Shown here in pieces: positions 1 to 6,845 of a DNA stretch of 9,686 nucleotides (its first letter is position 1; each line of letters opens with the position of its first letter). The notes beneath the pieces are model-generated. The model was not told the origin of the DNA. It ran no database searches and was given only the letters and a program-made list of their open reading frames with translations. The translations under genes and the position numbers were made by a program. This DNA is from a bacterium (GTDB lineage Bacteria; Spirochaetota; Spirochaetia; JABEVK01), in NCBI GenBank assembly GCA_021782055.1, contig JAJXVP010000094.1:1-9686 (forward strand), in the 5' to 3' direction.

Positions 1-401
1 CTACTGATCCATTCGCCGTTCGTCTTGAAACCGCCCGCGAGGGAGTTTATCACGAGCATCAGCTTGCGGACCTTGCTGAGCCTCTCAAGCAAGCCTACCT
101 TTTGCGGTCCCGCGAAGAAAACCACCACTTGGTTCGTATCAGTGAGGCTGTGCGAAATTATGTTGAGTTTGATCAGGCTGATTTTGAAACCGGACGACTG
201 TTTTTTTATAAGACCGCCGATGTAATTATCTTGAATCAATCGCTCGAGGGGCTCAGTCTCGAACGTCAACGTCAAATCTTAGAAAATATCGTCGACGATT
301 TGGTTCCCAAGGGCGCCTTGGTCCTCAGAACCGAACTAGACCGAAGTGCCCTGCCCGAAACTTTACGGCGCACGGGCGATCATGTTTTCCGTCGGGAATA
401 A
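1..401 (+). CDS. CheR-like methyltransferase, C-terminal part (5' truncated by window)
   Basis: The frame is open from base 3 and ends at TAA 399-401, giving about 132 visible residues; the start lies outside the window. The order of elements follows the C-terminal half of CheR-type SAM-dependent protein-glutamate O-methyltransferases: a GVY segment, a segment like PELRRRYF (EPLKQAYLL), a charged VRISEAVRNYVEF stretch, a hydrophobic strand (ADVIILNQSL), an ERQRQILENIVDDLVPKGALVL helix-strand unit, and a short end finishing HVFRRE. In genuine CheR the strand reads like FDVIFCRNVLIYF and is followed by GG.LFLGHSE. Here the CRNVLIYF residues are replaced (LNQSLEGLS) and GHSE becomes RTE, so the active site may be altered. 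The XPB gene starts nine bases downstream, so the two are probably cotranscribed. The fold match is fairly good, but catalytic activity is uncertain. The N-terminal SAM-binding motif cannot be seen. Confidence 0.6.
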   Translation, partial: TDPFAVRLETAREGVYHEHQLADLAEPLKQAYLLRSREENHHLVRISEAVRNYVEFDQADFETGRLFFYKTADVIILNQSLEGLSLERQRQILENIVDDLVPKGALVLRTELDRSALPETLRRTGDHVFRRE

Positions 402-410
402 GAATTTACC

Positions 411-2096
411 ATGCCTGATGACCGTCCTCTCATCGTCCAAAGCGACCATAGCTTACTCCTCGAAGTGCATCACCCGGCCTTTGAAGCCGCGCGCGACGAG
501 ATTTCACCGTTTGCAGAGCTAGAAAAATCTCCCGAGCATATTCACAGCTACCGGATGACCCCGCTTTCGTTGTGGAACGCCGCCGCAGCTGGACTCAGCT
601 TAGACACCGTTCTTGAAACACTGGACAGACGTTCGAGGTACCCTATTCCCGAGAATGTACGTTTTTACATCAGTGAAACCCTAGGCCGTTGGGGCAAAAT
701 TCGGTTAGTTCCTACCCCGCGCGACGATGTTTTCGCTCTAGAAGTTGAATCTTCAGTTTTGCGGCAAGAAATCCTAGCGCATCGTACCCTCGGAGCGCTC
801 TTAGCGGTTCACGAGGGCAAACTTGTCGTTAGCCTCACCAGCCGAGGAACCTTTAAGCAAGAAATGATTAGGCTGGGCTACCCGGTTCAGGACTTAGTGC
901 CTCTGAGGCCAGGCGCGCCCCTGGAGGTCAAACTCAAACAGCAAACCGAAGACGGACGGGAGTTTTCTCTCCGTGATTATCAAAAAGACGCGGTCGCCGC
1001 TTTGTTGGGCGATGGGCGCCCCGGCTTGGGCTATGGGACCATTGTTTTACCCTGTGGCTCGGGCAAAACCGTTGTGGGGCTCGAAGCGCTTGCCCAGCTC
1101 AAGACGCGCACCCTTGTTCTGACCACCAACGTCGCGGCGGTGCATCAGTGGCGTGACGAGTTGTTAGAAAAAACTACCCTAAGACCCGAGCAAATCGGCG
1201 AATACACCGGCGATCGAAAAGTCGTTTCTGACGTTACCGTGGCGACGTACCAGGTTTTGATTTGGCGCGAAAATAAGCAGGCAGAGTATCCTCACTTCTC
1301 CATTTTTCGAGAGCATGCCTGGGGTCTGATTATTTACGACGAGGTCCACCTGCTTCCGGCGCCTGTCTTTCGGGTGACCGCCGAGTTACAAGCCGTTCGG
1401 CGGCTGGGTCTAACGGCTACCTTGGTTCGCGAGGACGGGGCCGAGGCCGATGTTTTTTCGCTGGTCGGGCCCAAACGCTTTGATGTCCCCTGGAAGGTTC
1501 TTGAAGCCCGAGGCTGGATTGCCAAAGCCTTTTGTACCGAAATACGGGTTGAGCTTCCCGTTCACCTGCAAATACCCTACGCCGTGGCCTCTTCGCGCGA
1601 GAAATTTCGCCTGGCCAGCGAGAACCCCCTTAAACTTGAAATTGTCCGGGAACTGATTGCTAACCACCGCGAAGACGCCATCCTGGTGATCGGGCAATAC
1701 CTCGATCAACTGAAAGATTTGGCGCGGTCCCTCAATGCCCCCCTGATCACGGGTAGCATTCCTAACGCCAAACGCGAACAGCTGTACCAAGAATTTCGTG
1801 ATGGAAGAATTAGGGTCTTAGTGGTATCCAAGGTAGCTAATTTCGCGATTAACCTTCCGGATGCCTCGATGGCGATCCAGGTTTCGGGAAGCTTTGGGTC
1901 ACGACAAGAAGAAGCCCAGCGTCTGGGTCGAATTTTGCGCCCCAAACAGCGCAACGCTTGGTTTTATACCATCATTAGCCGTTCTACGGTCGAAGAAGAT
2001 TTTTCTGCTCACCGGCAAAAGTTTCTGACGGAACAAGGCTACAAATACACCATCGATTTGTGGAACGAAAAAGAATTAGTGGTGGGAACGGTCTAG
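411..2096 (+). CDS. xpb: XPB/ERCC3-family DNA repair helicase
   Basis: Superfamily 2 DNA helicase of 561 aa, close to the size of mycobacterial XPB. Residues about 5-125 form the XPB N-terminal domain (Helicase_C_3-like; T50 and the PEN at 80-82 are landmarks). An RDYQKDAV Q-motif-like segment follows, then Walker A PCGSGKT (214-220), the XPB-type DEVH box (310-313), LTATL (334-338) and the XPB-specific RED triplet (340-342). The C-terminal RecA lobe ends in QRLGRILRP (503-511), motif VI with its arginine finger. An Asn (N481) sits in an INLP motif where I expect Asp. XPB proteins are ATP-driven 3'-5' helicases/translocases used in nucleotide excision repair; the bacterial role is less settled. 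ATG 411 follows the CheR-like stop by nine bases, with only a weak purine-rich ribosome site. The 3' end overlaps the convergent membrane-protein gene by 21 nt. The helicase-associated partner lies just beyond that gene. Confidence 0.95.
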   Translation: MPDDRPLIVQSDHSLLLEVHHPAFEAARDEISPFAELEKSPEHIHSYRMTPLSLWNAAAAGLSLDTVLETLDRRSRYPIPENVRFYISETLGRWGKIRLVPTPRDDVFALEVESSVLRQEILAHRTLGALLAVHEGKLVVSLTSRGTFKQEMIRLGYPVQDLVPLRPGAPLEVKLKQQTEDGREFSLRDYQKDAVAALLGDGRPGLGYGTIVLPCGSGKTVVGLEALAQLKTRTLVLTTNVAAVHQWRDELLEKTTLRPEQIGEYTGDRKVVSDVTVATYQVLIWRENKQAEYPHFSIFREHAWGLIIYDEVHLLPAPVFRVTAELQAVRRLGLTATLVREDGAEADVFSLVGPKRFDVPWKVLEARGWIAKAFCTEIRVELPVHLQIPYAVASSREKFRLASENPLKLEIVRELIANHREDAILVIGQYLDQLKDLARSLNAPLITGSIPNAKREQLYQEFRDGRIRVLVVSKVANFAINLPDASMAIQVSGSFGSRQEEAQRLGRILRPKQRNAWFYTIISRSTVEEDFSAHRQKFLTEQGYKYTIDLWNEKELVVGTV

Positions 2097-2360
2097 GTCA
2101 ATTCCCGCGCGTTTGAGAGCATGCTTCCAGAGGTTGAGAAAAATGGTGACCAAGGCGACCACAATCCCAATCCCGACAAGCTCAAGAATTCCTCCTGCCA
2201 GACTACGGTTTTTCGCCAGACCGTGAAAAAGCGGCAAACCAAAGAGCGTTCGCAAGCCGACCACCGCCCCCAAGCCCGCACCGACAGCGAGGGGAACACT
2301 GGTGATAAGTTCCAAAAAAATCCAGAAGAGTTTGGGGAGAGGTTTTTTGACCTTTTTCAT
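2076..2360 (-). CDS. small two-helix membrane protein, unknown function
   Basis: This 94-aa protein starts at ATG 2360-2358 and stops at TAA 2078-2076. It begins with a basic tail (MKKVKKPLPK) and has two strongly hydrophobic stretches at about residues 11-34 and 55-78. These are joined by a short loop with basic residues (RTLFGLPLFHGLAKNR), and the C-terminal tail is basic (KHALKRAG). This layout suggests a small inner-membrane protein with both ends in the cytoplasm. The frame stays open upstream to about 2546, but that extension would run antisense into the start of the next gene and lacks hydrophobic-protein character. No strong Shine-Dalgarno site precedes ATG 2360. Its 3' end overlaps the XPB end by 21 nt on the opposite strand. 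I do not recognise a family. Support comes from the clear membrane topology and from filling an otherwise empty 350-bp gap. Confidence 0.7.
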   Translation of the reverse strand: MKKVKKPLPKLFWIFLELITSVPLAVGAGLGAVVGLRTLFGLPLFHGLAKNRSLAGGILELVGIGIVVALVTIFLNLWKHALKRAGIDLDRSHH

Positions 2361-2447
2361 TTTGTTTAGTCTATTCCCAAGCCCCCGATCAAGAAAAGCC
2401 CCCTCTAGGCGTCGTGCCCCTTTTAATTTGCTGTCGTTGAGCTTAAA
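2361..2447. other. divergent intergenic region (87 bp)
   Basis: Lies between the start of the small membrane-protein gene (- strand) and the start of the XPB-associated gene (+ strand), so it should carry both promoters. TTTAAT at 2422-2427 is a possible + strand -10 box, but no convincing -35 lies at the right distance and neither gene has a clear Shine-Dalgarno site. The in-frame TAA at 2424-2426 limits the downstream gene to starts at 2448 or 2460. Confidence 0.4.
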
Positions 2448-4421
2448 ATGACAGTTTATATGAACCGAGACAGTGCCGTTTGGGAAAGTTGGAAACGCGC
2501 CCTTGTGACCCTGCCAGACACCACGTTTTTTGCCTGGATGCGTCACTATTTGGGGCCGTTACAAACCCCTTTCAACAAACAGAACCTCATCCAAGACCTC
2601 ATCCAACGGGTATCGTCGCCCGAAACGGCTCGTGTCAGGCGTTTGTTGCTTACCGATAGCGACTTAGACATTCTAGCGGCGCTCAAGCACCTTGGGCCGA
2701 GGTCGGTACCAGACCTTGCCAACTGGCTAGACCTGTCAGAAGCCGTGCTTCGCTTGCGCCTTTTGAACCTGGAAGAACGGTTGTGGCTCTTTCATCAGAC
2801 CACCCCCCAGGTTTTATATCAGGTGTCACCGTTCACCCTCGACAGTGCGCTGGAGGGCGTTTTAACCGAAACCCGTTTTTATGCGGGCTTGCCAGCGCAG
2901 ACGCCCCATAATGTCATACCGTTGGCGACCGAGGCTCACTTTTTAGCCCTCTACGCAGCCTTAGACGAGTTCCCTCAAGAATTGACCCAGGGTCAAACCT
3001 GGAAGAAAAAGCCCCGTGCAGAACTGCTGGCAAAGTTTGAGGGACTCACCCAAGAAGAAGGTGTGGATAAGCTTTTACGAGCCTGTGAAAACCTTGGACT
3101 GGTTACCTGGGAGGGGCCGCTTTTACGGCTGGTTGACAGCTACTGGGAGGACTTGGGCCGTTTAGCAGGCACCGACCGAACGGCCTTGCTTTCGACCTCG
3201 TTCGGTCCCTGGAAGGGGCCTTTTCTTAATGAAGCCGCCCGGGGCTTTTGGGAATTTGCCAGCAAACTTCGCCCATCGACGGCTTATTCGTGGCGAACTC
3301 TTCGCCGATTTTCAGGCCAGATTTTTGCATGGCGTACGCCCGAAGACCGCGAAGCGCTTTTAAAAGCTTGGACAACTATCGGCCTGTTCCTGCCCGGCCC
3401 AGAAAACGACACCTGGGTGTTCCACCCCCCTCAGGTTACCCCAGGCCCCACCATCCTTGAAGCGAACTTTGAGTGGCGACTAGCACCTGGCAGTCCCTGG
3501 TCCGAAGCCTGGTCAGCTGTTCGGGCGTCTCGTCTGCTCAGAGGTGACCGACTAAGTCATTTTGAACTTACGAAAACTCGGGTTCAGCACGCCAGTGCTA
3601 GGGGACTTGCAGCGAGCACTTTGCAAAAGGCTCTCAGTACCCTGATTGGACACGCCCTGCCGCAAAACATTGCCGTCACCCTTAACGAATGGGAGGCGCA
3701 AACCCGGCAAGTTCAACTGTGGTCGGGCTTGGTTTTGCGAGTCGACCCGGCCAAGGTCCCCCTCCTTCAACATGCCGAGCAGTTTCCCCAGGCCGTCTTA
3801 GAAACCCTGGCCCCGGGGGTCTTTCTTATTGATCCCGAGAGTCTTGATCTGGTTAGCCGCGACCTGCAACAATTAGGTTTGCCGCCCCTCCCCCCTCCTC
3901 AAGCGGCCAAAAGGACACAGGATGGCAGTCCCTGGAGCTTTTCGCGCTGGTCGGCTCCGTTACCCCTGGCGACCGAAGCACCACTGCCGACTTGGGTACC
4001 GCCGGTTGACCCTCTTCCTGCCCAAACGCTGACGGAGCAATGGCAAAAACTAATCGAAGCTTCCCCCCTGCACGAAGAAGAAAAGGAAGAGCTGATGGGT
4101 CGGTTAAGACGCCGCCTTATGATCGAGGAACGCCAGCTGGCCTACCCTGTCACTCATAAAGAAAAGCTCGAAGCTCGAGGGCTGGATTTCTTAGGCAAGT
4201 TGCGGCTTTTGGAACAAGTCCTGGCTAATCCCTTTGATTTGGTAGAGGTTGAAACCCGCCAGGCCGAACCGACGGGGGCGTTGACCCTTCGTCCCCTCAA
4301 ATTAGACCGTCAAGCCAACGAGGTGCTCTTAAAGGCGCAAGACCCCGACAGCGGCAAAGTGTACCTGTTGCCGATCAGCCGGCTGACTCGTGTTAGGCGC
4401 CTGAGGGGAAGTCTTAGTTGA
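2448..4421 (+). CDS. XPB-associated protein with Helicase_C_3-like domain
   Basis: This 657-aa protein has no Walker A or DEAD box, so it is not itself a helicase. The N-terminal part (about 15-130) is helical and resembles winged-helix segments: an FNKQNLIQDL stretch, then LLTDSDLDILAAL. Residues about 335-455 match the XPB N-terminal (Helicase_C_3) domain: T375, G386 and PQN 405-407 align without gaps to T50, G61 and PEN 80-82 of the neighbouring helicase. The C-terminus (about 610-650) has a strand-rich pattern (TLRPLKL...KVYLLPISRLTRVRRL) reminiscent of WYL-like barrels. Proteins of this kind sit beside XPB in some bacteria (for example Rv0862c beside Rv0861c in Mycobacterium tuberculosis, from memory), which suggests a helicase partner or regulator. 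ATG 2448 is chosen because an in-frame stop lies at 2424; ATG 2460 is possible. TGA 4419-4421 overlaps the next start. Confidence 0.8.
   Translation: MTVYMNRDSAVWESWKRALVTLPDTTFFAWMRHYLGPLQTPFNKQNLIQDLIQRVSSPETARVRRLLLTDSDLDILAALKHLGPRSVPDLANWLDLSEAVLRLRLLNLEERLWLFHQTTPQVLYQVSPFTLDSALEGVLTETRFYAGLPAQTPHNVIPLATEAHFLALYAALDEFPQELTQGQTWKKKPRAELLAKFEGLTQEEGVDKLLRACENLGLVTWEGPLLRLVDSYWEDLGRLAGTDRTALLSTSFGPWKGPFLNEAARGFWEFASKLRPSTAYSWRTLRRFSGQIFAWRTPEDREALLKAWTTIGLFLPGPENDTWVFHPPQVTPGPTILEANFEWRLAPGSPWSEAWSAVRASRLLRGDRLSHFELTKTRVQHASARGLAASTLQKALSTLIGHALPQNIAVTLNEWEAQTRQVQLWSGLVLRVDPAKVPLLQHAEQFPQAVLETLAPGVFLIDPESLDLVSRDLQQLGLPPLPPPQAAKRTQDGSPWSFSRWSAPLPLATEAPLPTWVPPVDPLPAQTLTEQWQKLIEASPLHEEEKEELMGRLRRRLMIEERQLAYPVTHKEKLEARGLDFLGKLRLLEQVLANPFDLVEVETRQAEPTGALTLRPLKLDRQANEVLLKAQDPDSGKVYLLPISRLTRVRRLRGSLS
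4403..4408 (+). promoter_or_regulatory. Shine-Dalgarno site supporting a TTG start
   Basis: GAGGGG lies nine bases before TTG 4418-4420, inside the end of the XPB-associated gene. It is the main reason to accept the TTG start and the four-base TTGA overlap, an arrangement typical of translational coupling. Confidence 0.6.
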
Positions 4422-5545
4422 GAGAATCCTGGACGTATCGCCGTTTGGCCTATCCCGGTTGGAAAAAACGCGTAGGGCCACTGAAAGAAGCCAGGTTCTT
4501 CCCCAGTGTTAGGGTTTTGGGGTCAGCGACACAGGGATCGGTGTCAACGATACAAACTTCGGTCTTCACCGCCTCGGCTGTTGAACTTTTTCGCAAAACC
4601 GACACCCGAGCCGTTATTCTGTCGCGAGCAGGGCAAGACTCTCGCCTTTGGGAAGCACAACCCGGCGAGCTTGATACCCCTTTTCGTCTATTTTCGGTGA
4701 CAAAATCGTTGTTTACGCTCCTGTGGGCGGCACTCCGTCTTGAGGGCCCGCTCCCTGAGGGGGTTACTCTGGGGGATCTTGGCTTGCCGTTTCGGTACGC
4801 TGTTCCCCCCGAGCTCACCGTCGAACACCTCTGGCGCATGGCCAATGGTATCCGTTTTCACGAATCCTTTCGCTGGGGCTCGGAACAGGTTCGTACCTTT
4901 TTGCATCCCGACTCCCGCCGAACCGTTCTTGATGCCCGCTTTGAACACCCCGTAGGCGAGCGTTTTCACTACAACGACTACCATACCCTCTTGCTAGGGT
5001 TAATCTTAGAGCAAGCTTTAGGGGGCTCGTGGGGTTCAGAGGAACCGGTGTTGGTGAAAGCTTGGAGAGAAAAGTTGTGGGAACCCTGGGGGGTCAGCGC
5101 CCCGTGTTGGTGGATTTTAGACTCAAAACGTTGGAGGTTCCCTAAAACTGAGTCAGGACTGGTGATGTCGGCCCGAAGCCTCGAGGCCTTAGGAAAACTG
5201 ATTTTAGCGCAGGGCTTGCACGAAGGTCGTCCGTTGTGGGACCACCCCTGGTTAGTCCAAGGTTGGGCTCGTGAAAAGGCCTGGCATCGCCCCCAAGACT
5301 TCGCACGCGTCCCGGGGGCCTGGGGAGCTTGGCTTCGTCAGGGAAACGCTTGGTATGGACGCCATTGGTGGGGTTTGGAACGTCGGGGCGAAGAAGCGTT
5401 TTTTGCCTTAGGCATTCATGGGCAAGTGCTTTTGCTCAGGCCAGCGATTTCGGGAATAGCGGTGCGTTTAGGCAATCGATGGGGTGGAGAGCACCTTTGG
5501 CCCGAAGAGCTGTTTGATCTGCTCGACGATCAAGCTTTGGTCTAG
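4418..5545 (+). CDS. serine hydrolase, beta-lactamase-related (class C / NylB-like fold)
   Basis: This 375-aa protein belongs to the serine beta-lactamase/penicillin-binding fold. The nucleophile motif SxxK is SVTK at 93-96. The second motif is Y185-N186-D187 in FHYNDYHTLLLG, where the family usually has Y-S/A-N. A typical SARSLEALGKLIL helix follows, and the third motif is replaced by HG (H334-G335) in a GIHGQVLLL strand. These features fit the 6-aminohexanoate-dimer hydrolase/esterase/class C group rather than a true beta-lactamase. There is no signal peptide or lipobox, and the N-terminus is basic, so the enzyme is probably cytoplasmic; the substrate is unknown. The protein is unusually rich in Trp. 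The start is TTG 4418, overlapping the upstream stop by four bases, with GAGGGG nine bases before it. The stop is TAG 5543-5545; the channel gene starts 13 bases later, so all three are probably one transcript. Confidence 0.88.
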   Translation: MRESWTYRRLAYPGWKKRVGPLKEARFFPSVRVLGSATQGSVSTIQTSVFTASAVELFRKTDTRAVILSRAGQDSRLWEAQPGELDTPFRLFSVTKSLFTLLWAALRLEGPLPEGVTLGDLGLPFRYAVPPELTVEHLWRMANGIRFHESFRWGSEQVRTFLHPDSRRTVLDARFEHPVGERFHYNDYHTLLLGLILEQALGGSWGSEEPVLVKAWREKLWEPWGVSAPCWWILDSKRWRFPKTESGLVMSARSLEALGKLILAQGLHEGRPLWDHPWLVQGWAREKAWHRPQDFARVPGAWGAWLRQGNAWYGRHWWGLERRGEEAFFALGIHGQVLLLRPAISGIAVRLGNRWGGEHLWPEELFDLLDDQALV

Positions 5546-5558
5546 TAAGATAGGCGCG

Positions 5559-6845
5559 ATGAAGCGTTTTCGTGTTCTCGGCGTTCGGGCCGTAGCCCTT
5601 GTAGCCAACTTGTTTGTTCTCATTACGGCGCCCCTTTACAGTGATCTTGGCCCCGCCGTCTGGCAGCCCTGGATCGGTTGGGAAGTTTTGGCGCTTACTC
5701 TTGTTCTGGCCGGCTCGTTGTTTCGCCTAAGGGAGGAGTTTTTAGACCTGGCCAACTGGCCCGAGGGGCGCACCCGGTTTTGGACGGTTCGGAGTTTGGA
5801 CCTTCTTACAGCGATCCCGTGGGAACTACCTTTCGTTTTGGGACTCATGAACCCGGCCCACACCCTCTACTTAGCTGTTTTTTTACGGTACTTTCGGTTG
5901 TTTTTTGTTCTGGGCTACCTTCAGGACCTTACCTCCGCCTTTGAACTCCCCCCGGCGGTTCAGCGCATTCTTAACATTTTGATCATCTTTGCCTTTTCGG
6001 CGCATTACATCGCCAACGCTTGGATTCTCGTCACAGGCAACCCGGAACACTATGACGATGTCAGCCTCTACCTCAGGGCGCTTTACTGGACAGTTACGAC
6101 GATGACAACGATCGGTTACGGCGACATCACCCCACATGGGAATTCTCAAATTCTTTTTGTCATTTTTATCGAGGTCTTTGGGGCCGGCATGTACGGTTAC
6201 GTCATCGGTGTTGTGGCCAGCCTTATTTCGAACTTTGATATCGCTAAGAACACCTTTCAGCATAAAATCGATCAGGTTGAAGCATTTCTCCGTTATCGAA
6301 AGGTTCCCAGGCACCTGCAAAGACGGGTGAGAGAATACTTTGATTACCTCTGGAAATTCCGCCGTGGCCATGAAGAAGCGCAAATCGCTGACACCCTGCC
6401 CGCACAGCTGTGGTCCGATATTGGTCTTCACTTAAACCGCGACCTCTTGGAACGGGTGCCTCTTTTTCAACACGCACCCGAAGCCGTTTTGAGGCAACTA
6501 ATCTTACGCCTTCAACCGGTAATCCTTCAGCCAAACGACGTCGTTTTTGAAGAAGGCGAACTTGGTCTGGATATGTACTTTATCACGAAAGGCTGTGTCG
6601 AAGTCGTTTCGTTCGATCGCAAAAAAAGCTATGCCGTTCTGCAAGAAGGCCAATATTTTGGCGAAATAGCCCTGCTACATTCTGTGCCCCGCACGGCTAC
6701 CATTATTGCTCGCGACTGGTGTGAGCTGTATCGTATCGATAAACCCACTTTCGACCGCGTCGTTGAACGTTTTCCAGGCTTTGCCGATGAAATTCAGCGA
6801 ATTGCCCATCAACGACGCCAAAATGAAGCCCAACGATCGCGCTAA
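5559..6845 (+). CDS. cyclic-nucleotide-gated K+ channel (CNG/HCN/EAG superfamily)
   Basis: This 428-aa inner-membrane channel is very close in length to SthK of Spirochaeta thermophila (about 430 aa). Segments in order: S1 about 10-27, S2 about 42-57, S3 about 79-97 (DLLTAIPWELP), S4 about 102-122, S5 about 136-158, and a pore helix ending in the K+ selectivity filter TTIGYGD (183-189). S6 is about 197-222, followed by a C-linker with the family's YFDYLW and LP elements (about 230-300) and a cyclic-nucleotide-binding domain (about 301-405). The latter has the phosphate-binding cassette FGEIALL (367-373) with R378-T379. S4 has only two regularly spaced arginines (R110, R113), so voltage sensing should be weak. 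The frame is open upstream to 5484, inside the hydrolase gene; ATG 5559 is preferred because it follows that stop and puts a basic MKRFR tail before S1. The stop interlocks with the convergent gene. Confidence 0.93.
   Translation: MKRFRVLGVRAVALVANLFVLITAPLYSDLGPAVWQPWIGWEVLALTLVLAGSLFRLREEFLDLANWPEGRTRFWTVRSLDLLTAIPWELPFVLGLMNPAHTLYLAVFLRYFRLFFVLGYLQDLTSAFELPPAVQRILNILIIFAFSAHYIANAWILVTGNPEHYDDVSLYLRALYWTVTTMTTIGYGDITPHGNSQILFVIFIEVFGAGMYGYVIGVVASLISNFDIAKNTFQHKIDQVEAFLRYRKVPRHLQRRVREYFDYLWKFRRGHEEAQIADTLPAQLWSDIGLHLNRDLLERVPLFQHAPEAVLRQLILRLQPVILQPNDVVFEEGELGLDMYFITKGCVEVVSFDRKKSYAVLQEGQYFGEIALLHSVPRTATIIARDWCELYRIDKPTFDRVVERFPGFADEIQRIAHQRRQNEAQRSR

Noticed and set aside
1410..1790. 126-aa - strand frame inside xpb
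   Set aside because: Antisense to conserved helicase motifs and without any recognisable feature.
2361..2546. N-terminal extension of the small membrane protein from 2546
   Set aside because: It would run antisense across the start of the XPB-associated gene and adds a sequence without membrane or domain character.
5484..5558. N-terminal extension of the K+ channel from an upstream ATG
   Set aside because: It would lie inside the hydrolase gene and add 25 polar residues before S1; ATG 5559 after the hydrolase stop is a better start.
5883..6431. 182-aa open frame on the - strand inside the K+ channel gene
   Set aside because: It lies entirely antisense to a channel with intact filter, C-linker and CNBD motifs, has no ribosome site or recognisable domain, and looks like a by-product of codon bias.
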